A DNA stretch of 64,000 nucleotides, from positions 1 to 64,000 of the forward strand of contig NWQT01000019.1 in NCBI GenBank assembly GCA_002798295.1, in the 5' to 3' direction. The notes under the pieces are model-generated. The model was not told the origin of the DNA, searched no databases, and saw nothing but the letters and a program-made list of their open reading frames with translations. Positions 29,347 to 37,937 of this stretch are shown here, piece after piece (position 1 is the first letter of the stretch; every line of letters begins with the position of its first letter). Both the position numbers and the translations under genes were made by a program. This DNA comes from Lysobacteraceae bacterium NML07-0707 (GTDB lineage: Bacteria; Pseudomonadota; Gammaproteobacteria; Xanthomonadales; Xanthomonadaceae).

Positions 29347-30354
29347 TTATTTTTCTCGGTTCAGGGCGTAATGCGCCAGGCCACGCAGCGCCGCGCTGGC
29401 TTCGTTGTCGGGCAGAGCGGCAAGTGCAGCCTCGGCGCGCTGGGCAAACTCGGCTGCACGTGCGCGGCTATAGCCCAGCGAGTCATGCGCATTGATCGCG
29501 GCAATCACTTCTGGCAGGGCGCTGACATCGCCGTTTTCGACAATCTGCCGCAGCCGCTTGCCGGTGGCATTGCCGGCATGCTGCATGGCATGAATCAGCG
29601 GCAGGGTCATCTTGCCTTCGGCCAGGTCATCGCCGAGATTTTTGCCAAGCGTTTGCGCATCCGAGGCATAGTCCAGCACGTCATCGGCAATCTGGAAGGC
29701 ATAGCCCAGCGCCAGGCCATAGTCGTGCAGCGCCTGCTGGGTGGCGGCATCGGCACCGGCCAGCAGTGCGCCCAGACGGGTGGCAGCGGCAAACAAAATC
29801 GCCGTTTTGCGTTCGATGACGCGCAGATAGGCGGCTTCATCGGTATCGGGGTTGCGTACATGCAGAAGTTGCAGCACTTCGCCTTCGGCAATCTGGTTGG
29901 TGGTATCGGCCAGAATCTGCTGTACCGGCATGGATTCGAGCTCGACCATCAGCTGGAAGCTGCGCGAATACAAAAAATCGCCGACCAGCACGCTCGCGGC
30001 ATTGCCCCAGACCGCATTGGCGGTTTTGCGGCCGCGGCGCAGCTCGGACTCGTCCACCACATCGTCATGCAGCAAGGTTGAGGTATGGATGAATTCCACC
30101 ACTGCCGCCAACTGATGGGCATCCGCACCCTGATACCCCAGTGCGCGCGCAGCCAGCAGCAACAGCATGGGGCGCAGGCGCTTGCCGCCAGCGCTGATGA
30201 TGTACTCGGAAACCTGGTTGATCAGCAGTACGTCAGAAGCCAGACGGCGGCGAATCAGCGCATCCACCGCGGCCATGTCAGGCGCGGCAAATGCCTGGAT
30301 TGCAGGCAGGTCAAGTTGGGTGGGGCGGACTTGGGCGGTATTCATATTGTGCAT
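29347..30354 (-). CDS. ispB: Octaprenyl diphosphate synthase
   Basis: A trans-isoprenyl diphosphate synthase of about 335 residues that makes the ubiquinone side chain. The two aspartate-rich motifs are LLHDDVVDESELRRG and FQIADDVLDYASD, with AGGKRLRPMLLLLAARAL near the N-terminus. The start is uncertain: ATG 30378, 30354 and 30345 are in frame. 30354 is preferred because homologues begin near there. It has no ribosome site, and a TATAAT (30361-30366) lies only six bases upstream, so a leaderless message is possible. It is divergent from ssb. Confidence 0.93.
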   Translation of the reverse strand: MHNMNTAQVRPTQLDLPAIQAFAAPDMAAVDALIRRRLASDVLLINQVSEYIISAGGKRLRPMLLLLAARALGYQGADAHQLAAVVEFIHTSTLLHDDVVDESELRRGRKTANAVWGNAASVLVGDFLYSRSFQLMVELESMPVQQILADTTNQIAEGEVLQLLHVRNPDTDEAAYLRVIERKTAILFAAATRLGALLAGADAATQQALHDYGLALGYAFQIADDVLDYASDAQTLGKNLGDDLAEGKMTLPLIHAMQHAGNATGKRLRQIVENGDVSALPEVIAAINAHDSLGYSRARAAEFAQRAEAALAALPDNEASAALRGLAHYALNREK

Positions 30355-30456
30355 TGCGCCATTATAGGCGGGTGGCATTGCGCGGTATCATCCCATCCCC
30401 ATGGCGGCATTTGAGCCGCAAAACACCAGCAGAACACAATCAGGTAAGGAAAAGAC

Positions 30457-31041
30457 ATGGCTCGCGGCATCAACAAGGTGATTCTGGTCGGCAACCTCGG
30501 CAATGACCCGGAAACTACTACATACACCCAGAGCGGGATGGCAGTGACCAAAATCAGTCTGGCCACCACTACGGTGCGCAAAGACCGCGATGGCAACCGC
30601 CAAGAGCAGACGCAGTGGCATCGCGTCACCTTTTTTGGCAAGCTCGCGGAAATCGCCGCCGAATATCTGCGCAAAGGGCGGCAGGTGTATATCGAAGGTG
30701 AGCTGCGCTACGGCAAATATACCGGCCAGGACGGCATTGAGCGCTACACCACCGACATCATTGCCAATGAAATGCAGATGCTGGGCGGCACAGGTCGTGG
30801 CGATGATGGCGGTTTTGGCGGTGGTGGCTACGAGCAACGCGGCTCGCGCCAGCAACCGGCGCAGCGCCGTGAGCCGCAGCAAGGCGGTTATGGCGATGAG
30901 GACTTTGGCGGCGGCTACGGCAATAACTACGGCAGTAGCCAGGGGGGCAGCAACCGCGCGCCGCAACGCCAATCCAGCCCCCCGCCTGTGGCAGACTTTG
31001 GTGGCGCAGATGGCTTTGACGATGACGATATTCCGTTCTAA
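30457..31041 (+). CDS. ssb: Single-stranded DNA-binding protein
   Basis: A 194-residue SSB. The OB fold covers residues 1-110 ([57 protein letters not shown]). A Gly/Gln-rich disordered linker follows. The acidic tip [15 protein letters not shown] ends in DDDIPF, the docking site for replication and repair partners. AAGGAAAAG precedes the ATG. It is divergent from ispB and upstream of a peptidase gene. Confidence 0.98.
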   Translation: MARGINKVILVGNLGNDPETTTYTQSGMAVTKISLATTTVRKDRDGNRQEQTQWHRVTFFGKLAEIAAEYLRKGRQVYIEGELRYGKYTGQDGIERYTTDIIANEMQMLGGTGRGDDGGFGGGGYEQRGSRQQPAQRREPQQGGYGDEDFGGGYGNNYGSSQGGSNRAPQRQSSPPPVADFGGADGFDDDDIPF

Positions 31042-31148
31042 CCAAACCGGCTGCGCGTGCGTCTGCAGCAGCCTGTCCCTGTTCGTTACGCTCCATTGCT
31101 TTGTGATTGCCTGACTTGTTTACACCCCTTGTTTTGAGGAAACCCTTG

Positions 31149-33212
31149 ATGAAGCTCCATTCTGCGCTTTTGCCGCTTGCGCTCTTGTGCGTGTTGCCCG
31201 CCGCTGCCCAGACCCATCGTGGTTTTACGGTCGAAGACATGGTGCGGCTGGACCGCTACAGTGCGCCGCAGATTTCCGCTGATGGCCAAATGGTGATTTA
31301 CCTGCGCCGCACGGTGGATGCCGAGTTCAAGGCCAGCACGGCACTATGGGCGGTGGCAAGCCGGGGCGGTGCAGCGCGGCAAATCAGCCCGGCGGGCTGG
31401 AGCGTCAACAGCCCCTCACTCTCTGCCGATGGCAAGACGGTGTATTTTCTGAGCGCCAAGCAGGGCAGCATGCAGTTGTATGCGCAGTCGCTGGCAGGCG
31501 GCTCGCCGCGGGCGCTGACCGACCTGCCGCTGGATGTGGAGGCTTACAAATTCTCGCCCGCGGGCGATGCGGTAGCGCTGGGCTTGGCCGTGTACCCGGG
31601 CTGTGGCGCGGATTTGGCCTGCAGCAAGCAGCGTCTGGAGGATGCGGGCAAGCAAAAAACCTCCGGCGTTCTGTACCAGCAAATCTTTGTGCGCCACTGG
31701 GATACCTGGGCCGATGGCCGCATGAACCGTGCTTTTGTGGCGCGCTTGGGAGATGCGCCCGCCAAAGACGCGGTGCTGGTCAGTGGTGCGGTGGCGGGCA
31801 ATATCCCGTCCAAACCGTTTGGCGATTTTTCTGACCTGGCGTTCTCGCCCGATGGCAAGCAGCTGGTGATGAGCATCCGCGAAGCGGGGCGTGGCGAGCC
31901 GTGGAGCACCAATTTCGACCTGTATCTGGTTAATGCCGATGGCAGTGGCCAGCCGCGCAATTTGACCGGGGCCAACCCCGCCTGGGATGGCGGCCCGGTA
32001 TTCTCGGCCGATGGCAAGAAGCTCTATTACTGGGCGATGAAACGCCCCAAATTCGAGGCCGACCGCCATATGCTTACCGAGATGAACCTTGAAACCGGCC
32101 AGGTGCGCGAAATCGCCCCGAGCTGGGACCGCTCGGCCAATGGCATCACCCTGTCTGAAGACGGCAAGACCATTTACGCCAGCGCCGATGACATGGGGCA
32201 GCGTCCGCTGTTTGCCATCGACATCGCCACCGGGCAGGTGCGCAAACTGGCCGAGGGCGGCAGCATCGGCAATATCTCGGCAGGCGGCGGCAAGCTGGCC
32301 TTCACCCGCAACAGCCTGAAGTCGGGCGACCAGATTGTTGTCATGCCCGCAGCAGGCGGCAATGCCCGCGCGCTCAGTCCTTCGGCTGCCGAGCAACAAC
32401 CGGCGGTGCGCTTTGGCGATTTCGAGCAGTTCAGCTTCAAGGGCTGGAATGATGAAACCGTGTACGGCTATGTGCTCAAGCCCTGGAATTACCAGCCCGG
32501 CCAGCGCTACCCGGTGGCGTTTTTGATCCACGGCGGCCCGCAGGGCAGCTTTGGCAATGGCTGGAGCTATCGCTGGAACCCGCAGACCTATGCCGGGCAG
32601 GGTTATGCGGTGGTGATGATTGATTTCCATGGCTCCACCGGTTACGGCCAGGCGTTTACCGATGCCATCAGCGGCCATTGGGGCGACCGTCCGCTGGAGG
32701 ACCTGCAAAAGGGATGGGCGGCGGCGCAGCAGCAATATCCGTGGCTCGATGGCGAGCGTGCCTGCGCGCTAGGCGCCAGCTACGGCGGCTTCATGACCAA
32801 CTGGATTGCCGGCAACTGGTTCAATGCCGATGGCAGCGCGCCGTTCAAATGCCTGGTCACCCATAACGGGGTATTCGATACCCGCTCGATGGGGCTGGTG
32901 ACCGAGGAGCTGTGGTTCACCGAATGGGAGATGGGCGGCACGGTCTGGGAAAAGCCGGAAAACTACGAGCGCTTCAATCCCGCGCGTCATATCGGCAAAT
33001 GGCAGACGCCGATGCTGGTGGTGGGCGGACAAAACGACTTCCGCGTGCCGATTGACCAGAGCCTCTCCGCCTTCACCGCCTTGCAGCGCCGCGGCATCGA
33101 CTCGCAGTTCCTGTATTTCCCCGACGAAAACCACTGGGTGCTCAAATCCCATAACAGTGTGCAGTGGCATCACACCGTCAATGCCTGGCTTGCCAAGCAT
33201 CTTGGCAAGTAA
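31149..33212 (+). CDS. Secreted S9C-type peptidase (dipeptidyl/acylaminoacyl peptidase)
   Basis: A 687-residue enzyme with signal peptide MKLHSALLPLALLCVLPAAA. WD40-like propeller repeats follow (ISPAGWSVNSPSLSADGKTV, FSPDGKQLVMS, FSADGKKLYYWA). The hydrolase domain begins near residue 430. Ser is about 544 in LGASYGGFMTN, Asp ~630 in GGQNDFRVP and His ~662 in DENHWVL. Family members release dipeptides or acyl-amino acids from peptides. It is the fourth exported serine peptidase in this window. A terminator-like hairpin and then a DUF819 membrane protein follow. Confidence 0.92.
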   Translation: MKLHSALLPLALLCVLPAAAQTHRGFTVEDMVRLDRYSAPQISADGQMVIYLRRTVDAEFKASTALWAVASRGGAARQISPAGWSVNSPSLSADGKTVYFLSAKQGSMQLYAQSLAGGSPRALTDLPLDVEAYKFSPAGDAVALGLAVYPGCGADLACSKQRLEDAGKQKTSGVLYQQIFVRHWDTWADGRMNRAFVARLGDAPAKDAVLVSGAVAGNIPSKPFGDFSDLAFSPDGKQLVMSIREAGRGEPWSTNFDLYLVNADGSGQPRNLTGANPAWDGGPVFSADGKKLYYWAMKRPKFEADRHMLTEMNLETGQVREIAPSWDRSANGITLSEDGKTIYASADDMGQRPLFAIDIATGQVRKLAEGGSIGNISAGGGKLAFTRNSLKSGDQIVVMPAAGGNARALSPSAAEQQPAVRFGDFEQFSFKGWNDETVYGYVLKPWNYQPGQRYPVAFLIHGGPQGSFGNGWSYRWNPQTYAGQGYAVVMIDFHGSTGYGQAFTDAISGHWGDRPLEDLQKGWAAAQQQYPWLDGERACALGASYGGFMTNWIAGNWFNADGSAPFKCLVTHNGVFDTRSMGLVTEELWFTEWEMGGTVWEKPENYERFNPARHIGKWQTPMLVVGGQNDFRVPIDQSLSAFTALQRRGIDSQFLYFPDENHWVLKSHNSVQWHHTVNAWLAKHLGK

Positions 33213-33221
33213 TCTGCGCCC

Positions 33222-33257
33222 AAACCCCTGTCGCATCATTGGGCAGGGGTTTGTTTT
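33222..33257 (+). terminator. Terminator-like hairpin after the S9C peptidase gene
   Basis: AAACCCCTG (33222-33230) pairs with CAGGGGTTT (33244-33252) across a 13-base loop and is followed by GTTTTG. The loop is long, so some read-through into the DUF819 gene is possible. Confidence 0.6.
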
Positions 33258-33282
33258 GTCTTGCTGAACAGGAGATAAGTCG

Positions 33283-34545
33283 ATGGCGCTGCCTGCCGAC
33301 CCCAATACCACCGCCCCACTGATTGGCAATGATGTCGTGGTCTTTGGCCTGATTGCCGCCACGCTGGGGGTGATTTTTTATCTTGCCAGCGGCCCCACGC
33401 CGTTCTGGAAGAAGTTCTTTTCCTGGGTGCCGGCGCTGTTGCTGTGCTATTTCATCCCGGCGCTGTACAACACCTATGGCCTGATTGATGGCGCCAACAG
33501 TGCCATCTACAACCCGGTCGCCAGCCGCATCCTGTTGCCTGCGGCGCTGGTCTTGCTCACCCTCTCGGTGGATTTGAAAGGCATCCTGAAACTCGGTCCA
33601 CGCCTGTTGTTCGTGTTCTGTGCAGGCACCCTGGGCATCGTGCTCGGCGCCATCGTCAGTTTCGTGCTGCTGCAATGGCTTTGGCCGGCAGCGGTGGCCG
33701 GGGATACCTGGAAAGGCATGGCGGCACTGGCTGGCAGCTGGATTGGCGGTGGCGCCAATATGGTGGCGGCGCGGGAAATCTTTGAGGTCGATGCCACCTT
33801 GTTTGGCCAGTTTTCGGTGGTGGATGTGGCCATCGCCAATATCTGGATGGCGACTTTGCTGTTTCTTGCCGGGCGCTCGGCGCAAATCGACAAGGCCAGC
33901 CGCGCCGACACCCGCGCCATTGATGAAATGAAGGCGCGGGTCGCCGCCTATGAAGCGGCCAATGCCCGTATCGCCAGCCTCACCGACCTGATGCTGATTA
34001 TCGGCCTTGCCTTTGGCGTGGTTGGACTGGCGCATGCCATCGCCACCCCGGCGTCGGCCTGGGCGGGCGCACATGTGCCCTATGCCGCGCGGCTCAGCCT
34101 GGATACGCCGTTTGTGTGGATTGTCATGTTCTCCACGTTTACCGGCCTTGCGCTCAGCTTTACCCGGGTGCGCAAGCTCGAAGACGTGGGCGCATCCAAG
34201 CTGGGGGCGCTGTTCCTGTATTTCCTGATTGCCAGCATCGGCATGCAGATGAATTTCAAACAGCTGGCCGACCGCCCGGAACTGTTGGTGATTGGCGTGT
34301 TGTGGATGCTGGTGCATATCGGCGTGCTATGGGTAGCGGCGCGCATGGTGAAAGCGCCGCTGTTCTATTTCGCCATGGGCTCGCAGGGCAATATCGGCGC
34401 GGCAGCTTCCGCCCCGGTAGTCGCTGCGGCTTTCCACCCCTCGCTGGCGCCGGTGGGGGTATTGCTGGGCACGGTCGGCTATGCCACCGGCACCGTGGTC
34501 GCCTACGGTCTTGGTCTGACACTGAAATGGCTGGCCAGCCCATGA
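33283..34545 (+). CDS. DUF819 family integral membrane protein
   Basis: A 420-residue membrane protein with about ten to twelve hydrophobic segments. The DUF819 (YjcL-like) features are visible: WVPALLLCYFIPALYNTYG, the glycine-rich LAGSWIGGGANMVAAREIFE, and the C-terminal GSQGNIGAAASAPVVAAAFH. The fold resembles secondary transporters, and the substrate is unknown. AGGAGATAAG lies just before the ATG. Its closeness to a peptidase raises the possibility of peptide or amino-acid transport, which is inference from position. Confidence 0.88.
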   Translation: MALPADPNTTAPLIGNDVVVFGLIAATLGVIFYLASGPTPFWKKFFSWVPALLLCYFIPALYNTYGLIDGANSAIYNPVASRILLPAALVLLTLSVDLKGILKLGPRLLFVFCAGTLGIVLGAIVSFVLLQWLWPAAVAGDTWKGMAALAGSWIGGGANMVAAREIFEVDATLFGQFSVVDVAIANIWMATLLFLAGRSAQIDKASRADTRAIDEMKARVAAYEAANARIASLTDLMLIIGLAFGVVGLAHAIATPASAWAGAHVPYAARLSLDTPFVWIVMFSTFTGLALSFTRVRKLEDVGASKLGALFLYFLIASIGMQMNFKQLADRPELLVIGVLWMLVHIGVLWVAARMVKAPLFYFAMGSQGNIGAAASAPVVAAAFHPSLAPVGVLLGTVGYATGTVVAYGLGLTLKWLASP

Positions 34546-34563
34546 CCTTGGCCGCATGAGTGA

Positions 34564-34593
34564 CACAACGGCAGCTTGCATGCTGCCGTTGTG
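34564..34593. repeat. Perfect inverted repeat with 12-base arms
   Basis: CACAACGGCAGC and GCTGCCGTTGTG flank TTGCAT, 19 bases after the DUF819 stop. There is no T-run on the plus strand. It may be a terminator without a U-tract, an mRNA-stabilising hairpin or a protein-binding palindrome. Confidence 0.6.
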
Positions 34594-34727
34594 GGTATAT
34601 GGCCTGAGTTATCACAGCCCAATGCTGCTGTTTCCGGTTCCGGGGCGGTAATGCTAGGGACAGGATGTCAAGCCATGGGGGCTATCCAGTCGCAGGAAAT
34701 GCGACAGTGCTGTCGTACCATCCTGGC

Positions 34728-35987
34728 ATGGACACCATCAACAAGCTCGCCATCCTGGCGGATGCCGCCAAATACGATGCGTCCTGCGCCTCCAGCGGTG
34801 CGGGCAAGCGCAATTCCGCCAAGAGCGGCGGCATTGGCAGCACCGAGGGCATGGGCATCTGCCACAGCTATACGCCAGATGGGCGCTGCGTATCGCTGCT
34901 CAAGCTGCTGTTGACCAACTTTTGCATCTATGACTGCGCCTATTGCGTCAACCGTATTTCCAGCAATGTGCCGCGGGCGCGATTTGGCATCGACGAGCTG
35001 GTGAAGCTGACGCTGGATTTTTACAAGCGCAATTATGTCGAGGGCTTGTTCCTGTCCAGCGGCATCATCCGCTCCGGCGACTACACCATGGAGCAGATGA
35101 TTGAAGTCGCGCGACGGCTGCGCGAGCAGCACCGTTTTGCCGGCTATATCCATCTGAAGGCCATTCCCGGATGCTCCGAGGCACTGCTGGCGCAGGCCGG
35201 ACGCTATGCCGACCGGCTCAGCATCAATATCGAGCTGCCGACCGAGGCCGGGCTTGCCGAGCTGGCGCCGGAAAAGACCCATGCGGGTATCCATGAGGCG
35301 ATGGGCGAGCTGAAATGGCGGATTGATGAAGCCCGTGAGGCGCGTGGCGCCAGGCCGCGCGCAGTGGCAGGCCTACCGGCCAGGGTGCGCAAGCCACGCT
35401 TTGCGCCGGCGGGGCAGAGCACACAGATGATAGTCGGCGCCGATGCGGCCAATGATGCCGACATCCTGCGCAGCAGTGCGCGGCTGTATGGCGATTACCG
35501 CATGCGCCGCGTGTACTACTCGGCCTTCAGTCCCATCCCGGATGCTTCGCGACGGTTGCCGCCCAAGGCGCCGCCTTTGCTGCGCGAGCATCGCCTGTAT
35601 CAGGCCGATTGGCTGCTGCGGTTTTATGAGTTTGAGGTGGACGAGATTGCCGGGGACAGCGCAGACGGGATGCTGGCGTTGGACATCGACCCAAAACTCG
35701 CCTGGGCGCTGCGCCATCCCGAGTGCTTTCCGGTGGATATCAACCGCGCACCCAAGGAAATGCTGCTGCGCGTGCCGGGACTTGGCGTGCGCAATGTGCA
35801 ACGTATCATCGCCAGCCGTCGCAGCGGTGCCTTGCGGTTGGGCGATATTGCCCGGTTGCGCGCACCGATGAAAAAACTGCTGCCGTTCATCCTGCTGCCC
35901 GACCACCATCCCCGGCAGAAGCTGGACAACCCGCAGGCCTTGCGCAGCAGCCTGGCCATCAAGCCGCAGCAAGGAGCGCTGTTTTGA
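34728..35987 (+). CDS. Putative DNA modification/repair radical SAM protein
   Basis: A 419-residue radical SAM enzyme. The start at 34728 gives MDTINKLAILADAAKYDASC, the usual beginning of the TIGR03916 family; an upstream in-frame ATG at 34665 adds 21 untypical residues. The cluster-binding motif is CIYDCAYC (CxxxCxxC) near residue 65. The C-terminal part has a helix-hairpin-helix DNA-binding element (DINRAPKEMLLRVPGLGVRN). The family is always found with a DUF4130 partner, as here. A DNA-related role is suggested by the HhH element and family naming; no reaction is established. Confidence 0.9.
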   Translation: MDTINKLAILADAAKYDASCASSGAGKRNSAKSGGIGSTEGMGICHSYTPDGRCVSLLKLLLTNFCIYDCAYCVNRISSNVPRARFGIDELVKLTLDFYKRNYVEGLFLSSGIIRSGDYTMEQMIEVARRLREQHRFAGYIHLKAIPGCSEALLAQAGRYADRLSINIELPTEAGLAELAPEKTHAGIHEAMGELKWRIDEAREARGARPRAVAGLPARVRKPRFAPAGQSTQMIVGADAANDADILRSSARLYGDYRMRRVYYSAFSPIPDASRRLPPKAPPLLREHRLYQADWLLRFYEFEVDEIAGDSADGMLALDIDPKLAWALRHPECFPVDINRAPKEMLLRVPGLGVRNVQRIIASRRSGALRLGDIARLRAPMKKLLPFILLPDHHPRQKLDNPQALRSSLAIKPQQGALF

Positions 35988-36805
35988 GCCAGCGCTGGCA
36001 AGCCCGCGTTTCACCTGAGTGGTCGCTGCAAGTATGGCGTGCTGCCGCCCGCCACGCCTGGCAGGCCGGGGTGCCGCCCGAATCGCTGGACTGGCTGGCA
36101 GGCGATGCGCTGGCCTTGATGCCGGCAGCGGAGGTTTTTGACGCCCCCATATTGCGCGCTGCGCCCAAAGTACCGCAGCGCTTCGTGGAGCTGGCCGCGC
36201 AGGTGTTGTGCCATCGTGATACACAGCGTTTTGCGCTGTTGTACCGGCTGCTTTGGCGCATTGCCGGGGGCGAGCGCCATTTGCTTTCACGCATGACCGA
36301 TGCCGATGTGCGGCAGGCGTTTGTGCATGCCAAGGCAGTGGGGCGTGATAGCCACAAAATGAAGGCCTTTGTACGCTTTTGCGAGCTGCCCGGGCAGCGC
36401 GATGATTTTGTCGCCTGGTTCGAGCCCGAGCACTGGATCGTGGATCGGGTGGCGCCGTTTTTTGCCCGCCGTTTTGCCGGTATGCGCTGGTGTCTGCTGA
36501 CGCCTTATCGCAGCGTTCGCTGGGATGGCGAGGCCTTGCAATATGGTCCCGGTGCCGAGCGCGCCGCCGCTGTCGCAGATGACCCGATGGAACAACTGTG
36601 GCAGACCTATTACGCGCATATCTTCAACCCCGCACGTCTCAACCCGCGCATGATGCAGCAGGAAATGCCGAAGAAATACTGGCATTTGCTGCCCGAGGCG
36701 CAGCTCCTGCCCAAGCTCATTGGCGAGGCCGGAGCCAAAGTTGCGGCAATGACCTCACGCCCATGGCAGCCGCCCAAACGCCGCCTGCGCAAACCGCCGG
36801 CATAA
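35984..36805 (+). CDS. DUF4130 (TIGR03915) partner of the radical SAM protein
   Basis: A 273-residue protein. TTG at 35984 overlaps the upstream stop (TTGA), and AAGGAG lies seven bases before it, so the rare start is well supported and translation is coupled. The DUF4130 domain has RFALLYRLLWRIAGGERHLL, the VGRDSHKMKAFVRFCE segment, and FEPEHWIVDRVAPFFARRFA; the end carries MPKKYWHLLPEA. The domain also occurs in some uracil-DNA glycosylase-like proteins, which fits a DNA-metabolism role. The exact function is unknown. Confidence 0.88.
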   Translation: MSQRWQARVSPEWSLQVWRAAARHAWQAGVPPESLDWLAGDALALMPAAEVFDAPILRAAPKVPQRFVELAAQVLCHRDTQRFALLYRLLWRIAGGERHLLSRMTDADVRQAFVHAKAVGRDSHKMKAFVRFCELPGQRDDFVAWFEPEHWIVDRVAPFFARRFAGMRWCLLTPYRSVRWDGEALQYGPGAERAAAVADDPMEQLWQTYYAHIFNPARLNPRMMQQEMPKKYWHLLPEAQLLPKLIGEAGAKVAAMTSRPWQPPKRRLRKPPA

Positions 36806-36881
36806 CCGGCGCACCCGGCATTCATCGCGGTTATGGCAATGTGTGCAGCTTCGGGCATGTCCCTTGTCGAGAATCCTCCCA

Positions 36882-37853
36882 ATGAAGACCACTGAAACCC
36901 AGGCTGTGCTGCATATCGCCCTGATGGCAGGTTTTGCCGATGGCGCCAAGCATGAACGTGAACGCGAGGCGGTACGCAGCATTGCCGAGAGCCTGGGCAA
37001 TGACCCGGCGGTGAACCTGCCCTCGCTGTATCAGGATGTGCTGCTACGGCGCGTCAGCCTGGCCAGTGCAGTCGCGGCGCTGGAAAGCGAAGAAACCCGG
37101 CAACTGGCCTATGAAATGGCCGTCTGTCTATGCGATGCCGATGGCGTGCACAGCAGCGCCGAACGCGCTTTTTTGCAGGATTTGCAACAGCAGCTTGGGC
37201 TTGCCGAGGCGCCCAGCGACAACTTTGTGCAACAGGCCGACAGCCTGGCCGCTGCTGCCGTGCCGGATACGGCAAACCCGGTGGCAGCCAGCACCACGCC
37301 GCCGCCGCTGACAGTGATTGACCGCGATCAGCTTGAAGCACAAATCCGTACCGCTGCCATCACCAATGGCGCGCTGGAATTGTTGCCCGAAACCCTGTCC
37401 ACCATGGCCATCATCCCGCTGCAAATGCGCTTGGTCTATCGCATTGGCAAAGCACATGGCTATGAGCTCGATAGCGGCCATATCAAGGATTTCCTGGCCA
37501 CGCTGGGGGTGGGGCTGACCTCGCAATATCTGGAAAACGCCGGGCGCAAGCTCTTGGGTGGCCTGCTGAAGAAGGCCGGTGGCCGTATGCTTGGCGGCGT
37601 GCTGGGCGGCCTTGGCAAGCAGGCCATCAGCTCCGGCATGAGCTTTGCCAGCACCTATGCACTGGGGCATGTGGCGCTGGCCTATTACGCCGGTGGCCGC
37701 AAACTCTCTACCGATGTCTTGAAAAGCAGCTACCAGAACCTGTTCGGCCAGGGACAGCAGTTGCAGGCACAGCTGCGGCCACAAATCGAGCAGCGCGCAC
37801 AAACCCTCGATATGGGCGAAATCATGCAACTGGTACGTGGCAAGGGGGTGTAA
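36882..37853 (+). CDS. TerB-like / DUF697 two-domain protein
   Basis: A 323-residue protein with ATG at 36882. Residues 1 to ~110 resemble a TerB-like helical domain: ALMAGFADGAKHEREREAVR and then CLCDADGVHSSAERAFLQDL, two pseudo-repeated acidic metal-binding-like turns. A Pro/Ala-rich linker follows. Residues ~150-280 resemble DUF697, with TMAIIPLQMRLVYRIGKAHG, GRKLLGGLLKKAGGRMLGG and the hydrophobic SGMSFASTYALGHVALAYYA. DUF697 is often attached to membrane-associated GTPases. No GTPase motif is present here. The function is unknown; stress or membrane association is a guess. Confidence 0.75.
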   Translation: MKTTETQAVLHIALMAGFADGAKHEREREAVRSIAESLGNDPAVNLPSLYQDVLLRRVSLASAVAALESEETRQLAYEMAVCLCDADGVHSSAERAFLQDLQQQLGLAEAPSDNFVQQADSLAAAAVPDTANPVAASTTPPPLTVIDRDQLEAQIRTAAITNGALELLPETLSTMAIIPLQMRLVYRIGKAHGYELDSGHIKDFLATLGVGLTSQYLENAGRKLLGGLLKKAGGRMLGGVLGGLGKQAISSGMSFASTYALGHVALAYYAGGRKLSTDVLKSSYQNLFGQGQQLQAQLRPQIEQRAQTLDMGEIMQLVRGKGV

Positions 37854-37911
37854 CAGCCTGTTCAGTGGCTGGCATCGACTGTGTTGCCACTGTTGGGGCG
37901 ATGCGCTATCG

Positions 37912-37937
37912 GCGGCTTTGTCATGAGGCAAAGCCGC
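37912..37937. terminator. Hairpin at the 3' end of the oxidoreductase gene
   Basis: GCGGCTTTG pairs with CAAAGCCGC around an eight-base loop. The loop contains the stop codon of the minus-strand oxidoreductase (37921-37923). No T-run is present. It lies between convergent genes. Confidence 0.35.
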
